DNA of 64,000 bases from Antitrichia curtipendula (Eukaryota > Streptophyta > Bryopsida > Hypnales > Leucodontaceae), in NCBI GenBank assembly GCA_951230915.1, contig OX579635.1, positions 44,764,001-44,828,000 on the forward strand. Reading direction: 5' to 3'. The notes under the pieces are model-generated. The model worked only from the letters and a program-made list of their open reading frames with translations. It did not search any database and was not told where the DNA came from. Made by a program: the position numbers and the translations under genes. Positions 1 through 12,422 of this stretch are shown here, piece after piece (the stretch's first letter is position 1; the number at the start of each line of letters is the position of its first letter).

Positions 1-177
1 GATGTCTTTGTTCTTTGCAATCAAAAAGCCTGGCAATCACGCACTCTCTCATGATGAAGAGGAGTGGTTCAATTCCTTGTCCCCACACGCATGGGGAAAC
101 TAAAAGCCTCCAATTCGCCCTAACTTAGGGCCTCCTTACATGTATCGATCACTGGGGAAGTTTCACAACGAGTGCTA

Positions 178-600
178 AGGCGGGTAGGAGGCTCGGAAAC
201 CGCTCATCTAAGGGTTGGTCCTCCTTTTTCATGTATTTCCTTGGATGGGAATGTTCTTAAACCTCGTTTTTCGGACAAAGAGAAAATTATAGATGAAGAA
301 TCTAAATCAAGTGGTTTCATATTTTTTGAAGCATTTTTGAATTACTTATGAATTTTCAAACGAGTTGTGCCATAGGCCTCTATTTATGATCCTAGGTCTT
401 CCATAAATCATTCACATGCAGCTTCTAAAGAAAGATGGAGAAAGCAAAGACAATGACTAGCTCTTGCAATTAACAATGCTTTTTTTCCTCGATTCATTCA
501 AATGATTGTAGTGGTCAATTTAAGAACCACCTCATGTCCATTTCACAACTATTTATAGGGGCGATTCTTAATGCCCGTGCGATTTCAGAGCCTCCTACCT
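178..600. mobile_element. TA-flanked foldback MITE, subfamily 2, copy A
   Basis: The left end reads AGG..GGTAGGAGGCTCGGAA and the right end, reverse-complemented, reads AGGTAGGAGGCTCTGAAA, so the ends form an imperfect terminal inverted repeat. Both outer borders are the dinucleotide TA (176-177 and 601-602), as expected of a Tc1/mariner-like target duplication. The interior (for example GGTTGGTCCTCCTTTTTCA near 215) is shared with copies at 28.0 and 53.9 kb. No coding capacity is seen. The superfamily assignment is inference from the TA border. Confidence 0.72.
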
Positions 601-602
601 TA

Positions 603-1006
603 CATGGAAAAATAGTCATTGCACTTTCATGTGGATCCGGTGGGTGGGTGGGATACAATTAGAAATCCTCACGTATTAGATTCACTAGTCTCCACCAATG
701 AGGTTGTCTACCGATATTGGTGAAACTTCAACTCCTCCTTTCCCACTTGCCCACCTCGGCAGAACAATCGGTGGAGCCACTTTTGTCTTCTTGCTTGATT
801 TAGTTGAAAAATTGCCCACCATGCTCACATGTGAGTTGGCCTTTAGAGGGGAGGTTCCAAGCAATGGTTTGCACAAAGAGGTCCAATTTTGCACTAAGGA
901 GTTTTTTTCTCTAGCAAGCCCCCTTGTTTGCCATTGAAAAGTCTTCCTTTGGAGGTCATGACTTTTGAATTGGTGTAAACTACTAAAAAGGTATGAAATG
1001 GAAATT

Positions 1007-1037
<31 letters not shown>

Positions 1038-3893
1038 TTTTTTTTTTATTTTTTTTTTTATTTTTTTTTTTATTTTTTTTTTTCATTAAGGATCTTGGGA
1101 CTTTAGTTGAACCCACATCATGGAGGTGGGTTAGACTATAATTTCAAAAGACTTAAAATTTGAGAGATTTTTTGCCACATAGGAAAAAAATGTGTGTTTC
1201 ACATCCCTTGACCTTCTTGGAGACCCGTGACCTCTTATTTCATGGTGTAAAAATAATTTTCAAAGGACTTCTTAATTTCAACCAATGAAAAACTTCAAAT
1301 TTTTTGTCCCCTCACCTTTAAGTATGGTGTAAACAAGGTCTAAGGTATAGGGAAACTATATTCCAACCATTCACCTTGAATAGACTAGAACTATCACCAA
1401 GGTTGTTAGCCAAGAAATGATTTGATTTTTTAACCAATAGGTGTATTTTTTGTTCTATAGTAACCTTGAAAACCATCCATCAATCATTTTTTGGCTTCAA
1501 TGTCCTTCTAGGGTGAATTTCTAAATGTCCAAGAGGTATGGGCCAAAACTTGGATGTTTAATGAGATAGGGCCAAATAAAAACGCCAATTTTTATTACTC
1601 TCCATAGTTTTGTTTTTTTTACTAATCAAAGTTTTACATATATATTCTTACTCACAAATGAAAGAAGATGTCAATGCACTAAAGAATGCATCACTTAGGT
1701 ACTATATGCAAAAAAGTGTTGAAGGATCAATATTTTTGGGGTGGATGTTCTAAAAATAATTTCAACAAAATATATATTTTGATTTAGGTTGAAAAATTTA
1801 TCATAATGACAACAATTTTTGAAGTGGCATTTTAGGCACTTGGCTACAAGGGATGTTTGTACAATATGGCTTCATCAACCTTTTTTTATATTTGTATCAC
1901 AAGACAAGTATGTGTGTAGATTAGAAATTATGCATGGGTCAAATTTCCAAAAACATTTGTAGATTTATTTCAAATCAATTTTTAAACAACTTCTTTAAAT
2001 TTCACCAAAGACACAATTCCTATCTTTATTGTCTATTTTTATACAATTAGTTAAAATTACAATTTAAATTGGTGTATAACTATTAAATGTTTGATTGGAA
2101 ATTTAGAGGTTAAGAACTTTTGACCATGAAAAAATATGTAAAAAATAGGATATGTAGGAATTAAAAGTGATTGATTTAAAGTAAATACTATTATGAAGGG
2201 AGAGATGCACATAGATTCTTTGGTACATACGGATAAGTGCAGTTTTGTTCTTTGGAGTAATAAACAAAATTTTGCAAATTAGCAAACAATTGCCTAAATC
2301 TATGGATTAAACCTTATATTACTTAATGTTATATGTTTTATTGGAATAAACTAAGATGTAATAAAAATTGATCATATTTCAAATTTGATTTATGGTGTTG
2401 TCGTGTGTCCATAAAGTATCTTTTCTAAGCACTAATTTGGATATTTTCACCTCAAATTATTCTTCAACAATTATTGTTGAAAAACAAGCAACCAAGCAAG
2501 TAAAATCTAACTAAGTTTGATTTATATAATTTTGAATTTTAATTGAATTAGTTATGAATTAAAAAAAATTAAAAGTAGAAGATAATTTGAATGTGTCCAT
2601 GCTCTGAAATGACATGTACCTCTATTTAAGAAAACACATGTAAAGTAGGTAAATATTAAGGCAGTTATTGCCTCTTTTGAGCTTATTGTCATTATCATTG
2701 TGACAAATTGTCACAATGAGCTCAAAACAAGTTTTCATTATTTAATATGTGTTTTAATCCCTTCCAACTATCACAAGTTTTCATTCAAATTTAAATTATT
2801 ATTTGTTTTAATCTTCCCCCACCCTCCACAACCACCCCTACTTGTATTTTCCATAAACTCATAAAGTAATTATACTACAATCAATATGGTATATATTTGT
2901 ATTTGAATTCTATATTTACACTTGCATCCATATTTGTACTCATAACTCTATTTATATTATGTATTTGCATCTTCATCCGTATTATGTATCCGTATCTATA
3001 TTTATATTTGAACGGCCAAGATTGTCTACTCAACATCTATGGCTTTGACTTTTTCAAAAGATTGACAGCATTGGAAGGGGTGGGGAGTTTTTTCTGAACT
3101 CAAATCATCGATTAATGATTTTTCAAAAAGGGAGAGGGGAGAAATTGATCCTTTAACATGATGTTTGCCTCATCATAGGTATAGTCTTAGGATATCAATG
3201 TTATCTGAAATGTAGAAAGTACTCAAAATCATTGTTAAATTTTTTGAGTTTTTGAGTATAATTTTGTCATTTAAAAAATATTCTATAATACCTTATGTTG
3301 TTTAAAAAAATCCTTAAATCAATAGTAATTAGGATCATGAAATATATAAATTTGCAGTATATTCTTTCAACTTCAAAAATCAATAAAATCAACATGATCA
3401 ACGAATCCTCTAAATTCTACAAAGAATATTTTGTTTTCATAGAGAGGTGAGCTTTAATAATAAATTAAAAAAAATTTACTTCTTATTTTGGTACAATTAG
3501 CAATTTAAAATAAGAATAAAATTAATTTGTAGTATATAAACTAGGGTTAAATTGCTCTTTATGCAACTAGTGACAATTGAATGGAGGTCTAGGGCTTTGG
3601 AGGATTGAAAGACAAAATTTGATGGAATGGTTTCAACATATTGTTATATAGAAATTGGAATCCAAAATGAATCATTGATAGAACCAACTTTGGAGAACAA
3701 CATTGATTTTTCATGGTTGATTTACTTTTGCACTTATGCCCTCACCATTGCGACATTCTGAACTAATATTTTAAGCAAAATTGTGTAGAGTACACTATTA
3801 CAAAAAACTTACATGAAAATTCATTAGGTGTTGCATTTATCCAAGAAAGTAGAAAAACATTTTTCTAAGAATATAATCATAGGAACTTATACT
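603..3893. other. AT-rich intergenic DNA, no gene recognised
   Basis: No open frame here resembles a known protein. The region is AT-rich, with many in-frame stops in all frames. The only structured part is the microsatellite at 1003-1084. Predicted peptides rich in Lys/Asn on the minus strand come from that microsatellite. Confidence 0.6.
1003..1084. repeat. Compound microsatellite (ATT)n-(TA)n-(T9-11A)n
   Basis: An ATT-type tract is followed directly by a TA tract and then by four runs of 9-11 T separated by single A residues. Read on the minus strand it gives a false Lys-Lys-Lys-Asn repeat peptide. Confidence 0.95.
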
Positions 3894-4020
3894 CACTACA
3901 AGAAAACAATGTCCGAATTGACAGATAGTGTGCAAATTGACAGAAAAATGTCCGAATTGACAGAAAATTGACAGAAAAAGTATCCAAATTGACAGAAAAT
4001 GACAGCGTTCCCTTGTAGTG
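3894..4020. mobile_element. CACTA-type MITE, 127 bp, with ACT target duplication
   Basis: The element starts CACTACAAGAAAAC and ends GTTCCCTTGTAGTG, so the termini are inverted copies of CACTACAAG, the usual end of plant CACTA (En/Spm) transposons. The three bases before it (3891-3893) and after it (4021-4023) are both ACT, which matches the 3-bp duplication of that superfamily. The interior is built of reiterated AATTGACAGAAAA units, about five copies, giving the element a minisatellite-like core. There is no coding capacity. Confidence 0.88.
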
Positions 4021-4024
4021 ACTT

Positions 4025-4160
4025 CACTTGTCTTAGATCATGTGGTGAAAATTTCATCAAATTTGATCGTATGGATTGGAAGATATTAGCATTCAAAATT
4101 GGACAAAAAGGTTTTCTTCAAGAGCATCTTTAGATTGCCCGAAAGTTATCTTGTAAGTCC
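4025..4160 (-). repeat. Rearranged fragment of the 0.9-1.1 kb dispersed repeat
   Basis: Segments such as GAAAATTTCATCAAATTTGA and the stretch around GAGCATCTTTAGATTGCCCG resemble parts of the dispersed element at 22.0 kb and, inverted, at 6.05-6.5 kb. The fragment lies directly beside the CACTA-type MITE. Similarity was judged by eye. Confidence 0.45.
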
Positions 4161-5503
4161 TTCATCATCATAAATTGTTATGCTTTCATTTATTCACTTA
4201 TTAATTCATAGCTAAAATGAATGGAGTGGGGAACTCACCAATCTCCAACTCAATCCTAGTTTTCTATTGGAATTAAACATATCCTTTCTTTTGTAAAAAG
4301 GTTGTTGCAAATTTTGCAGCATGATAGAACAAGTATAAAACAAGTATAACCGTTATCACCTAGCACTCAATTCCAATCTAATGTATTGGTGATGTACATT
4401 CTAGAACATAAATGTAGACTTTGGGTCCTAAGAGCATCTCTATCCATGTACACAAAAATTGGCACATTAGAAGTTTGCATATATTTTTGAAGAGCCCTCA
4501 AACTTCTTTTTATTCCACCTTGCTCACTAAACGTGCTCCGTAAATAGTCAATCAAACAATCACTAAGTGAAATATAGGATAAAGTTGACTAAACTTAGAT
4601 TTGAAGGGCTTTTGCTTGACAAGCTAGGATTGAGTGCCATGAGAATATTTTGAAAAGCCCAGAGCACTTATCATCTATGTTTGGTGACTATCATGGGCAA
4701 GGGTGTACATGCTTTAATCATGTAAGGTTGTAAAGGCCAAAAAGTAGCCAATGGATGACATTCAAGATTACTAAAGAAATGAAGAATACACCCATTGGTC
4801 CAAAATCAAATCATGGTTCACTACCTTGGTAATAGGTCTCATCCTTTCAATGTTAACCCTATAAAGATGTTATAGACCAAAGTCGTTTGATGGATGACAA
4901 ATAATCCTTCTATTTAAGATAGAATCATCCTTGAAATTTTGTGCAAAAAGGGGGGAGGTCTTGCATTTGACCTCTAATGACTCCTTTTGGTTTTGTTAAG
5001 TAGACAATTCACTCTGTACCCAAAAGGCGGATTATTTCCTCGGTGACCAGCTCGTCCTCATGGGGTTAAGGTTAAGGACTGAATCGTTAAATTGACGGTA
5101 ATAGGTATCTCTTATTTTATGTAAACACATTTGAAAGGGTGGGATCAAAATCGAATCTAAATTTTGTTTTTTAAACTTGGATCACATCGATTCTGACTGG
5201 CTGCTTTCAGACTGGGCCTGGGAAAACAATAATGGAATGCTCCAGTTGCAATGCTCTATCCCGGGGTTTTATTTATCCAAGGCTATTAATTATCTGTTTT
5301 TGTTATTAAGTATTCAGTGGCCGGGCAATCTTGGGAAGCTAAAAACAAATGTTTGAGAATAGCAATTAAATTTTGCACATGGGGTTCCATACTTCAAGCA
5401 ACTGAACGATGTCAGAACAGCATAGCTGCAGCAAAGCCAAATTAATGCGTCTAAAATTGATATTCACGTTAACAGCAACGCCTATGGCCCGCTCCGAACT
5501 GAT
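4161..5503. other. Intergenic DNA, nothing recognised
   Basis: The stretch shows no long frame, no tRNA-like fold and no clear repeat border. From about 5000 the base composition is slightly less AT-rich, without any recognisable coding segment. Confidence 0.5.
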
Positions 5504-6640
5504 TAACCCCTAAAGGGCCGTTTGTCCCCTCAGGGGACAATTTGGGTTTGCATCACAAAGTTCAATGCATGCCAATATGGCAATATGGTGCCAATATAGT
5601 GCACTGAAATGATGTTGGGTTAATTTGGTACCAACCTCCATGCTAGGTTTGATATTGAGTTTGCATGAGGATTGGCACCAAATTAGCTTGATAGCATTTC
5701 AATGCACCATATTGGCACCATATTGGCATGCATTGACTTTCTTGATGTGGGCAGGTTCTTACGACTTCAATTTTGAGTGAAATCTTTTGAACTTTTTTGA
5801 GGATGTGCGGTTTGGCAAGAGCTTTGTGGATATATATAATTTTTTTATTTCAATTGGTGACTAGGAGAATAAGTTATGGCACAATAAGCGAAAAATGAAG
5901 ATTGGTAGGCAGCACAAAAAAAATCACAAAAAGTCAAAATAAATTTTGTTAATTTTTTTTCCTAATACTTTATATTTTGTCTACATTTGAAGCTTTTCAT
6001 TCATTTTGTTTGAACTCTAGAAAGAGAAAGTTATGGACAATCTTAATTTTTCGGGCAATCTAAGCATCTTCTTGAAAAAAATAACTTATAGGATTCATTT
6101 TTGAATGCAATTTTTACAATTTTCCAAGAAAAATTGTTAGATAGGGTTTTATTTGCTTGCTAGAACAATCTCACCATTGGGATTATTGTATTTCAATTTC
6201 ATCTTAGAGCTATTAACGATTTAGTTTTTCCCTCAATCTTGAACCTACTTCTACTTAACAAATTTTTAATGAGTAAAAATTAAGTGTTTTTTTCTTGAAT
6301 TTTTTTTCCTAGATTCTCAACTCAATTATTCAACATAAAAACTTAGAAAATCAAAATTTATAGTGCAAAAAATTTAAGTTAAGAAGATTCAAAGTGAAAA
6401 AATCTAGTCAAGCAAGGTGCAAAATTTTTTGATTTCTTCACTTTGGATGCAAATATCTTGCAATCTATACGGTCAAAGTTTCTGAAATTTCTTACATACA
6501 TTCTTCTACTAGTATATTATAAGATCCTACAATTAGATATGCAAAAAAAACAATTCTTAAAGTTTTTTGCTCTTTGCAATAGAAGTGGCAGCTTTGATTG
6601 TGTTTTGATGGAAAAAAAGCCTCGGTCCTTTAGGGATTAA
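5504..6640 (+). mobile_element. Dispersed non-autonomous element (family R4), copy 1
   Basis: The left end reads AACCCCTAAAGGGCCG and the right end, reverse-complemented, reads AATCCCTAAAGGACCG, which gives a ~16-bp terminal inverted repeat. The interior matches, by eye, an inverted copy at about 22011-22917 and same-orientation copies at about 61283-62080 and 47240-47690 (partial). Shared landmarks are TTATTTCAATTGGTG, TATTAACGATTTAGTTTTTC and AAATATCTTGCAATCTATA. No transposase is visible, so this is a non-autonomous element. Copy 1 is interrupted by the small foldback at 5563-5735. Confidence 0.7.
5563..5735. mobile_element. 173-bp foldback MITE nested in the R4 element
   Basis: The two arms, roughly 75 bp each, are near-perfect inverted copies: CAATGCATGCCAATATGG at the left and CCATATTGGCATGCATTG at the right. 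The inverted symmetry may extend a few bases further (AAAGT on each side). Related R4 copies lack the segment, so it inserted after the host element did. The superfamily is unclear because the target duplication cannot be fixed. Confidence 0.82.
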
Positions 6641-8124
6641 ATAAAAGTCTACTTGTCAAGAATTAGTATAGAGATGGTTTTAGGTATTTTCACCTTAGTG
6701 TTTGAAGCATACATGAAAACCATTGCATTGTAGCTAAAGTCCGTGACACTTCATTCTACAAAAGGGAGATTGACAAGGGCAAATGGACCAATTCTACAAA
6801 AAAAAAAGAATAAACATACAATTATAACAATATTTTGCCTTGTCTTTTTTTTTTGAAGGGTTTCCCAAAAGAAAGTCCACATATTGCGGCCATCATCAAA
6901 ATTCAATAGGTTCACAATTGGAGTGTGAAAGGTAATCAGAGTATGGAATCTCATTATTTGCAAAAGCTATCTAACCTTCAAACTAGCGCTTTAGGCAACC
7001 ATTTGAAGAACCATAGGAGGTGCTCTAAGGTAATATTACATAAGAGCGTTCAAATAAAGGTTTGAGCATGGTTCCTATTAATGAATTGCAAAACTTCTTG
7101 TCAATGTATTGATGGTAGTCAAAAGGGTATTATTGGTTTTCTTATAATACTTTTGGGGGACATTGTATGGATAAACTATGAATATTCAAATTGCTCAAAG
7201 TTGTACCAAAAATCAATCCTAAGCTCTAATAAATGGAAGGTGTACATTTTAGGCAATAATTTGTAGGGTTTAGTTTTAGAAACAAGTCATTGCTAGGTGC
7301 AATTCCCTTATCGCTTTCATAAATGTAAATCTTGTTCATAAGAGCCTCTGTGGCTAACATCAAGGTAAATTGTAGACTAAATAGGAAAATATGTAACTTT
7401 TGATTGACATATAATTAGAACTTGATCAAACCATCATTGACAGCGCATTACAAAATTATATAAGATAGACATAGAAAAATCCAAATTTGGACATAGAACA
7501 TCATAGATACTAACAATGAAAATATCATTTTGTAATAAAAAATTATAACCATGAAAAATCATGCCTAAAAAATTGAAAACAATTAGTGCAAATGGCATAG
7601 AACATGAAAGAAATGGAGCATTGTTGATTGCATTATTACTTTTGGAGGTGACATTCTTTCCTGTGTCCATTAAATTTTTGGAAAGAAAATAAATTTTGTG
7701 CAATTTTAGACTTTACTGGATAAATTCAGTCTGATTTTATTGTGTGCTTCTAATGGTAGTATAGTCAAACCTCTATACTTATTACCTTGATAAGCATTGA
7801 ACTTTCATATATGTTACAATATTTTCACCTCCTTTTTAGATTGTGAAAGAAAAATTCTTCTTAATATTTTTTGCAAATATACCTTGCTATGTATTTAAAT
7901 AGTTCCAAAGTTGATAAGTTCAATATATGTTATTAATTAATAGCCAAAAAATTAAATATAAAGTTTTATTACATGTTACAAAGTTGTATATATTAGAAAT
8001 ATTATACTTCCAGCTACTTATCACATATATAGAGGTTCAATTGTACTATCAAATTCCAATTCTATATTGATCAAAAGCCACAATCACTAAAGGTATAACT
8101 TGGAAATATAAGGGCATAGGAGCA
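6641..8124. other. AT-rich intergenic DNA, nothing recognised
   Basis: No frame resembles a known protein. Short frames near 6750 to 7700 have AT-driven composition (Phe, Ile, Asn, Lys) with no motif. Confidence 0.5.
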
Positions 8125-8652
8125 TTGGGTTTGTGTAAATCTCCTACTCGGAATGTTAATTTTGCAAAAGACCCGGATTTTGTTGTTCCAGAAGTAGTTG
8201 AGGAGGTGGACAACGTGGAACCAGAACAAGTTGAAGAGGGTGCGGGAGAAAATGCAGATACAACAGCACGAACGGAGTCCATGTCAGCGTTGTCAGCATT
8301 CAACCAATTGGATCAAATGAGCTTTGTCCCAGATGGTGAAGGATATTATCGTAATAGGGACAACGTTCGATTCACTCGGACATGTGAAGGACCACATTAC
8401 ATTTATCACTGAGTGACTTCCATCTTGGAAGGACCTTCTCTGACGCCAACTTTATCAGAAGGAGTGACAACACCTGTTGCAAATACCATGGTGGATACGG
8501 CGTTGCAGTTTATTTCTTCGCCTCCAATGAGTCCAATCGGTGGACCAAGTGCACACGATCAAGCGGAGGCAACTGGTGGAGGAGAAGGAGGAGACTTGGT
8601 GCAATCATCTGCACGAGTATTGGAGACCCCGGATGAAGCACGGTCGTTATAA
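8125..8652 (+). pseudogene. Unidentified acidic ORF broken by one in-frame stop
   Basis: A single frame stays open for about 175 codons apart from one TGA at 8410-8412. The frame opens with TTG rather than ATG, so the true start or an upstream exon is not visible. The product is acidic at its N-terminal side (VVPEVVEEVDNVEPEQVEEG) and then rich in Ser, Thr, Pro and Gly, so it is probably unstructured. I recognise no family. Base composition is clearly richer in G and C than the flanks, which argues for true coding ancestry. It could be the tail of a transposon protein, since the region around it is repeat-derived. A fragment AAAAGACCCGGAT from its start recurs at about 9316. Confidence 0.4.
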
Positions 8653-9649
8653 GAGACATAGTAGTACGTGTGATGGTAGAATAAGGTGTGTGAGAGTATA
8701 GACCTTGTGTGCTAGTTTTGAAAGACTATGAAGATGTTCAAATGACTGTATGGTTTTTGATTGGTGTGAGCACATAATTAAAAAATGTGAAGGTAGTTGC
8801 TAAACCTTCACTGTCATTCTGGATTTATAAATAAATATTCCAAAAATTGTAGTGAATACTGCTATACACATGGTATACGCATTTACATATTATAACACAA
8901 ATGTAATTGCAATGTACAAAGCAGAAAGATTAATACATGAGACCAAATCAAATGATTGATAGGAAGAAATAAAATGTGCTGGACTTGTATTTCTCTTGGA
9001 AGAACTGAAATTGCATCCTCATGGAGAGTTTGCATTCGAAGTGATAGTATTGCATGATGAAATTGGCTAGGACATGACCGACACTCCATTAGATGGTAAA
9101 AAAAAACGAGAGAGAAAGCACACCTTATAGGAACCACAAGGTAGCGGTTACTAAAAGGGGAAGGAAGATGACCTAACCACCTACACCTACCAACTAGGTT
9201 ATTAATTGACAACTGAATACAACTCCACAACATTCATTCCTCCCTTATCCCACTAGATACCAATCAAAAGAGCCAGATCAAGAGGACAACTATTTTTTTT
9301 TATGATATAATTTTGCAAAAGACCCGGATCAAGAGGATAACTATTTTTTTTTAAACAATTTTTTTACAAAAAACTTCCAATCGAGCAAGATTTTGAGCAT
9401 CTTCTAGATTTTTTCCATTGTTTCTCTATATCTTCCTATCAACTCCCTTCTCCCCCATTGTTTACTTGAGCAACTTGAAGCTTGAGGCTTTGTGGGGTAT
9501 TAAAGCTTCAAACTTGATTTCTTCTTATGAATAAAAACTAGATCCAACATTCAATCTTGATGCCTACTAATGAATACATACTGATTTTCAAAATGTACAC
9601 CATCTCAACATCATAACTCATGTTGGTAATGGATCATGAGCTACGAAAA
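8653..9649. other. Intergenic DNA downstream of the broken ORF
   Basis: No gene is recognised. A short recurrence of TTTTGCAAAAGACCCGGAT at about 9312 links this stretch to the ORF at 8.16 kb. Confidence 0.45.
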
Positions 9650-10131
9650 TTTTAAAATCTCATAATTTTTGCACATACTACCTAAATAGTATGTTTGTTT
9701 GGTGCAATGGAATCCTCTTTGATTATCCAACAAGAACATTAAAAACCTACTAAATTAACAATAACTATGTTAAGTGCTGAAAGTGTTGCAAGGCCATGTG
9801 GCGGCTATGTTGACATTAGATTACAAGCCAAAAAAACTTTGAACCCTTGTAACTTTTGCACATGGGATCCAAATCATGTGATTTTTTTTGTTGCAATGGA
9901 ATCCTCTTGATTTTCCAACTATATCATGAAAAATATACTAACAAAAACTATGATGAGCGCTGAAAGTATTGCAAGGGCATATAGTGACCATGTTGACATT
10001 AGATTACAAAGTTAGCCAAGAAAACTTTGAATCCTTGTCATTTTTGTGTACAATATCCAAATCACATGGTTTTTTTTTGTTGCAATAGAATCTTCTTTGA
10101 TTTCCAATTGCATCTTGAAAAATATACCGAT
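9650..10131 (+). repeat. ~190-bp tandem repeat, left part (units 0-3)
   Basis: Units begin with AATRGAATCYTCTT at 9706, 9895 and 10084, a spacing of 189 bp. Each continues with GACATTAGATTACAA and CTTTGAAYCCTTGT. Unit 3 is cut after 48 bp at the hAT-like insertion and resumes at 13509. A partial unit precedes 9706. Confidence 0.85.
10124..10131. repeat. Left 8-bp target-site duplication ATACCGAT
   Basis: ATACCGAT immediately precedes the inserted element. The right copy at 13501-13508 is ATACCGGT, one mismatch. Eight bases is the length typical of hAT transposons. Confidence 0.8.
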
Positions 10132-10394
10132 GGGCAATTTTGTTAAAATGGCAATATTCAATTAGACCAGTGGGGTTGAAATGTACAACTATCCTAGATG
10201 TCTGAAATTTATATTGGTCCTAAATGTCTGAAATCTACCCCCAACTGTGAGCTCCCAATTTGTCACTTGGGACTCGTAGAATTATTTTTTTGAAAATTTG
10301 CAATTTAAGGTTAAGAAAAATATACAAAAAGTCATAAAAAGAGTGTAGAACCAAAATAGGGTTGTAACATACCCATTATAGTATTTGGTCTAGA

Positions 10395-11160
10395 TTTGTA
10401 TTTAAACTTAGAATCCCACCAAACCGGGCCCAAAAATAGGTAGAAAGAGCAAAACGGTTAGATTTGTAGGGTTCAAGTCACATAAGCCCAAAAAGGCTAA
10501 ATCCCACCATGAATGTGGCAATTCATGGCTAAGTCGGTCCGAGGGATCCACAACAAGACCACTAGGTCGGGTCCTAGAGTTAGGTTTAGAATTCCCCAAA
10601 CCCCGATTGTTAGCATGCAGGAGCCACTGACGCAAGACCGGGCCGTAGAGGAATCTACAGCTCAAGGATGGTGTTCTAGGGTAAATCCCATGCCAGGAGT
10701 CCAACGACGAAATCGATTCGCCAAGATTCCTCTACCTGCAAAAGATTCCCGCACCAACGATAAACTCAAGGAGATGGCCAATTCATCTCCACTGACCAAT
10801 TGTGCCAAGTACAGGAACGCACCTGCACATCTTTTGTGTGACCCCATGAGAGGTCATGTAAAAAATCCCGTCATCTTCCGACTTGCAGAAGAACCTTTTG
10901 CGGGTGGTCAACCCTGGTAACCTCCAACGGGAATTTCATGAAAATTACCCAGGTTGCCAGAAAATCTCACTAAAAATTAGACTAGCTTGTTTTATGTTAA
11001 TAATGCGCTCCGTGAAATTTTGCGACATTCTGATAGCAGCAAGTACCCGAACCGGCGAAATTCCTCGAGAATTAATCACGTGGCGGGGTCCCCGACGCGT
11101 TGACCGGCATCTCGGGACCATACGATGACGAAACGAAGTCAACCAAGAGTCTTTTTTGAC
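10395..11160. other. GC-richer cargo of the hAT-like element, unidentified
   Basis: Overlapping frames of 60-135 codons are open on both strands; the longest runs 10513-10920 on the plus strand. No domain is recognised in any of them. The predicted peptides are basic and low in hydrophobic segments. The contrast with the AT-rich flanks suggests captured or formerly genic DNA, but coding status is not supported. Confidence 0.35.
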
Positions 11161-11617
11161 TCCCTCACACCTACCGGAGACCCTAAGCTATTTACATTTC
11201 TCAAAATAAGAAACCTCCAAGATCTAGGATTTTACCACGGTTTAGTTTTAAAGCTAAATTAACCTACGATGTTTTTTTGTCCTCGGTATGGGGGGTAGGA
11301 GGGTCTTGGACCAGACACGGCAATCTGGAGCCAATGGCGCAATCCGTTTGACAATTGGAGTCAATTTCCAAAAGTTAGGAGGTTGGTCCATCGTAGATAG
11401 GTAAAAGTAGTTTTTTAGGGATTAGGATGAAAATCTTTGAAGATGAGAATGAAAATCCAAGTTGATAAGGTTACTTTAGAGCTCTTGAGGGGGAGGTAGG
11501 GCCTTGGAAACCTATTTAAGGTCCCCATTTTTCTCTCTTGAACACCCCCAAATCTTGTTTTGGGTCCGTAGGTCCAACTTATGTTGGAAGATTTTGGCAT
11601 TTTAGCCAAGAAACCTC

Positions 11618-11765
11618 TACGGCTGGGGTGTCTCGTCCAGTCAGCGGGTTTGGGGTGTCTCGTCCAGTCAGCGGGTTTGGGGTGTCTCGTCCAGTCAAGC
11701 GGGTCGGGGGTGTCTCGTCCAGGCAAGCGGGTTGGGGGAGTGTTCGTCCAGTCAGTAGGTTTTGG
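11618..11765 (+). repeat. 27-bp minisatellite, about five copies
   Basis: The unit GGGGTGTCTCGTCCAGTCAG plus CGGGTTT recurs at 27-bp spacing, the last two copies diverged. Since 27 is divisible by three, all frames stay open and encode nine-residue repeats (GVSRPVSGF on the plus strand, DWTRHPKPA on the minus strand). This explains several overlapping ORFs here. The periodicity follows from the repeat and is not itself evidence of a protein. Confidence 0.93.
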
Positions 11766-12422
11766 GGAACCAAGGCAGTCTAGGGGGGTCGAGCCAGGGC
11801 CTTTGAAAAGAGAAACTAGTTACCACAAGGCTCAAGGAGGAAGGAAATCAAAATCTAAAGAGGGAAAAATCACATACAAGGCTACTGAAATTAGAGTCCG
11901 GGTGGGGAGTCGGGCTCGTCTCCAACACAAAAACCGGACAAGGGAATAGTTGAGAGGAGAAAGGAAGAGAAAATGGGGTCCAGTCCTGGCTAAGCTCCAC
12001 GTAAGGAAATTGTCCGTCCAAAACCTGCAAAAACCACTCAAAGATAAGAGGAGAAGGAGAGGAGGGGATGGCTATATGGGCAACTTAGATGAGAGTGACG
12101 ATAAATAGTGACCTAGGTTAGCTAAGTAGGTGTTAGGAAGAAAATCTCGAGAATTTATAGCAACCATTAGGAGGAGGATTAGGATGACACGAGGACAAGG
12201 TCGTGTAAGAGGGTAGGAGAGACATTAACACCCCTTGGGGTTCGAATCTATAGTTGTAAGACGCCCATAAAAGAGTAGGTAGAATAGTGCTAGTGCAAAA
12301 GAAAGGAAGGAAAGGACAAGGAAAGAGAAAGGAAGGAAGGCGTTTAACCCACACGGGTGTAATATTCTCCCCAAAAATAAGCGGTGAGCTTGAAGAAATT
12401 CAACCAAAATCAAGGACCACCA

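Noticed and set aside
685..1116. 143-codon minus-strand frame with KKKN repeats
   Set aside because: Its repeats are the translation of the T-rich microsatellite at 1003-1084; no domain or splice context supports it.
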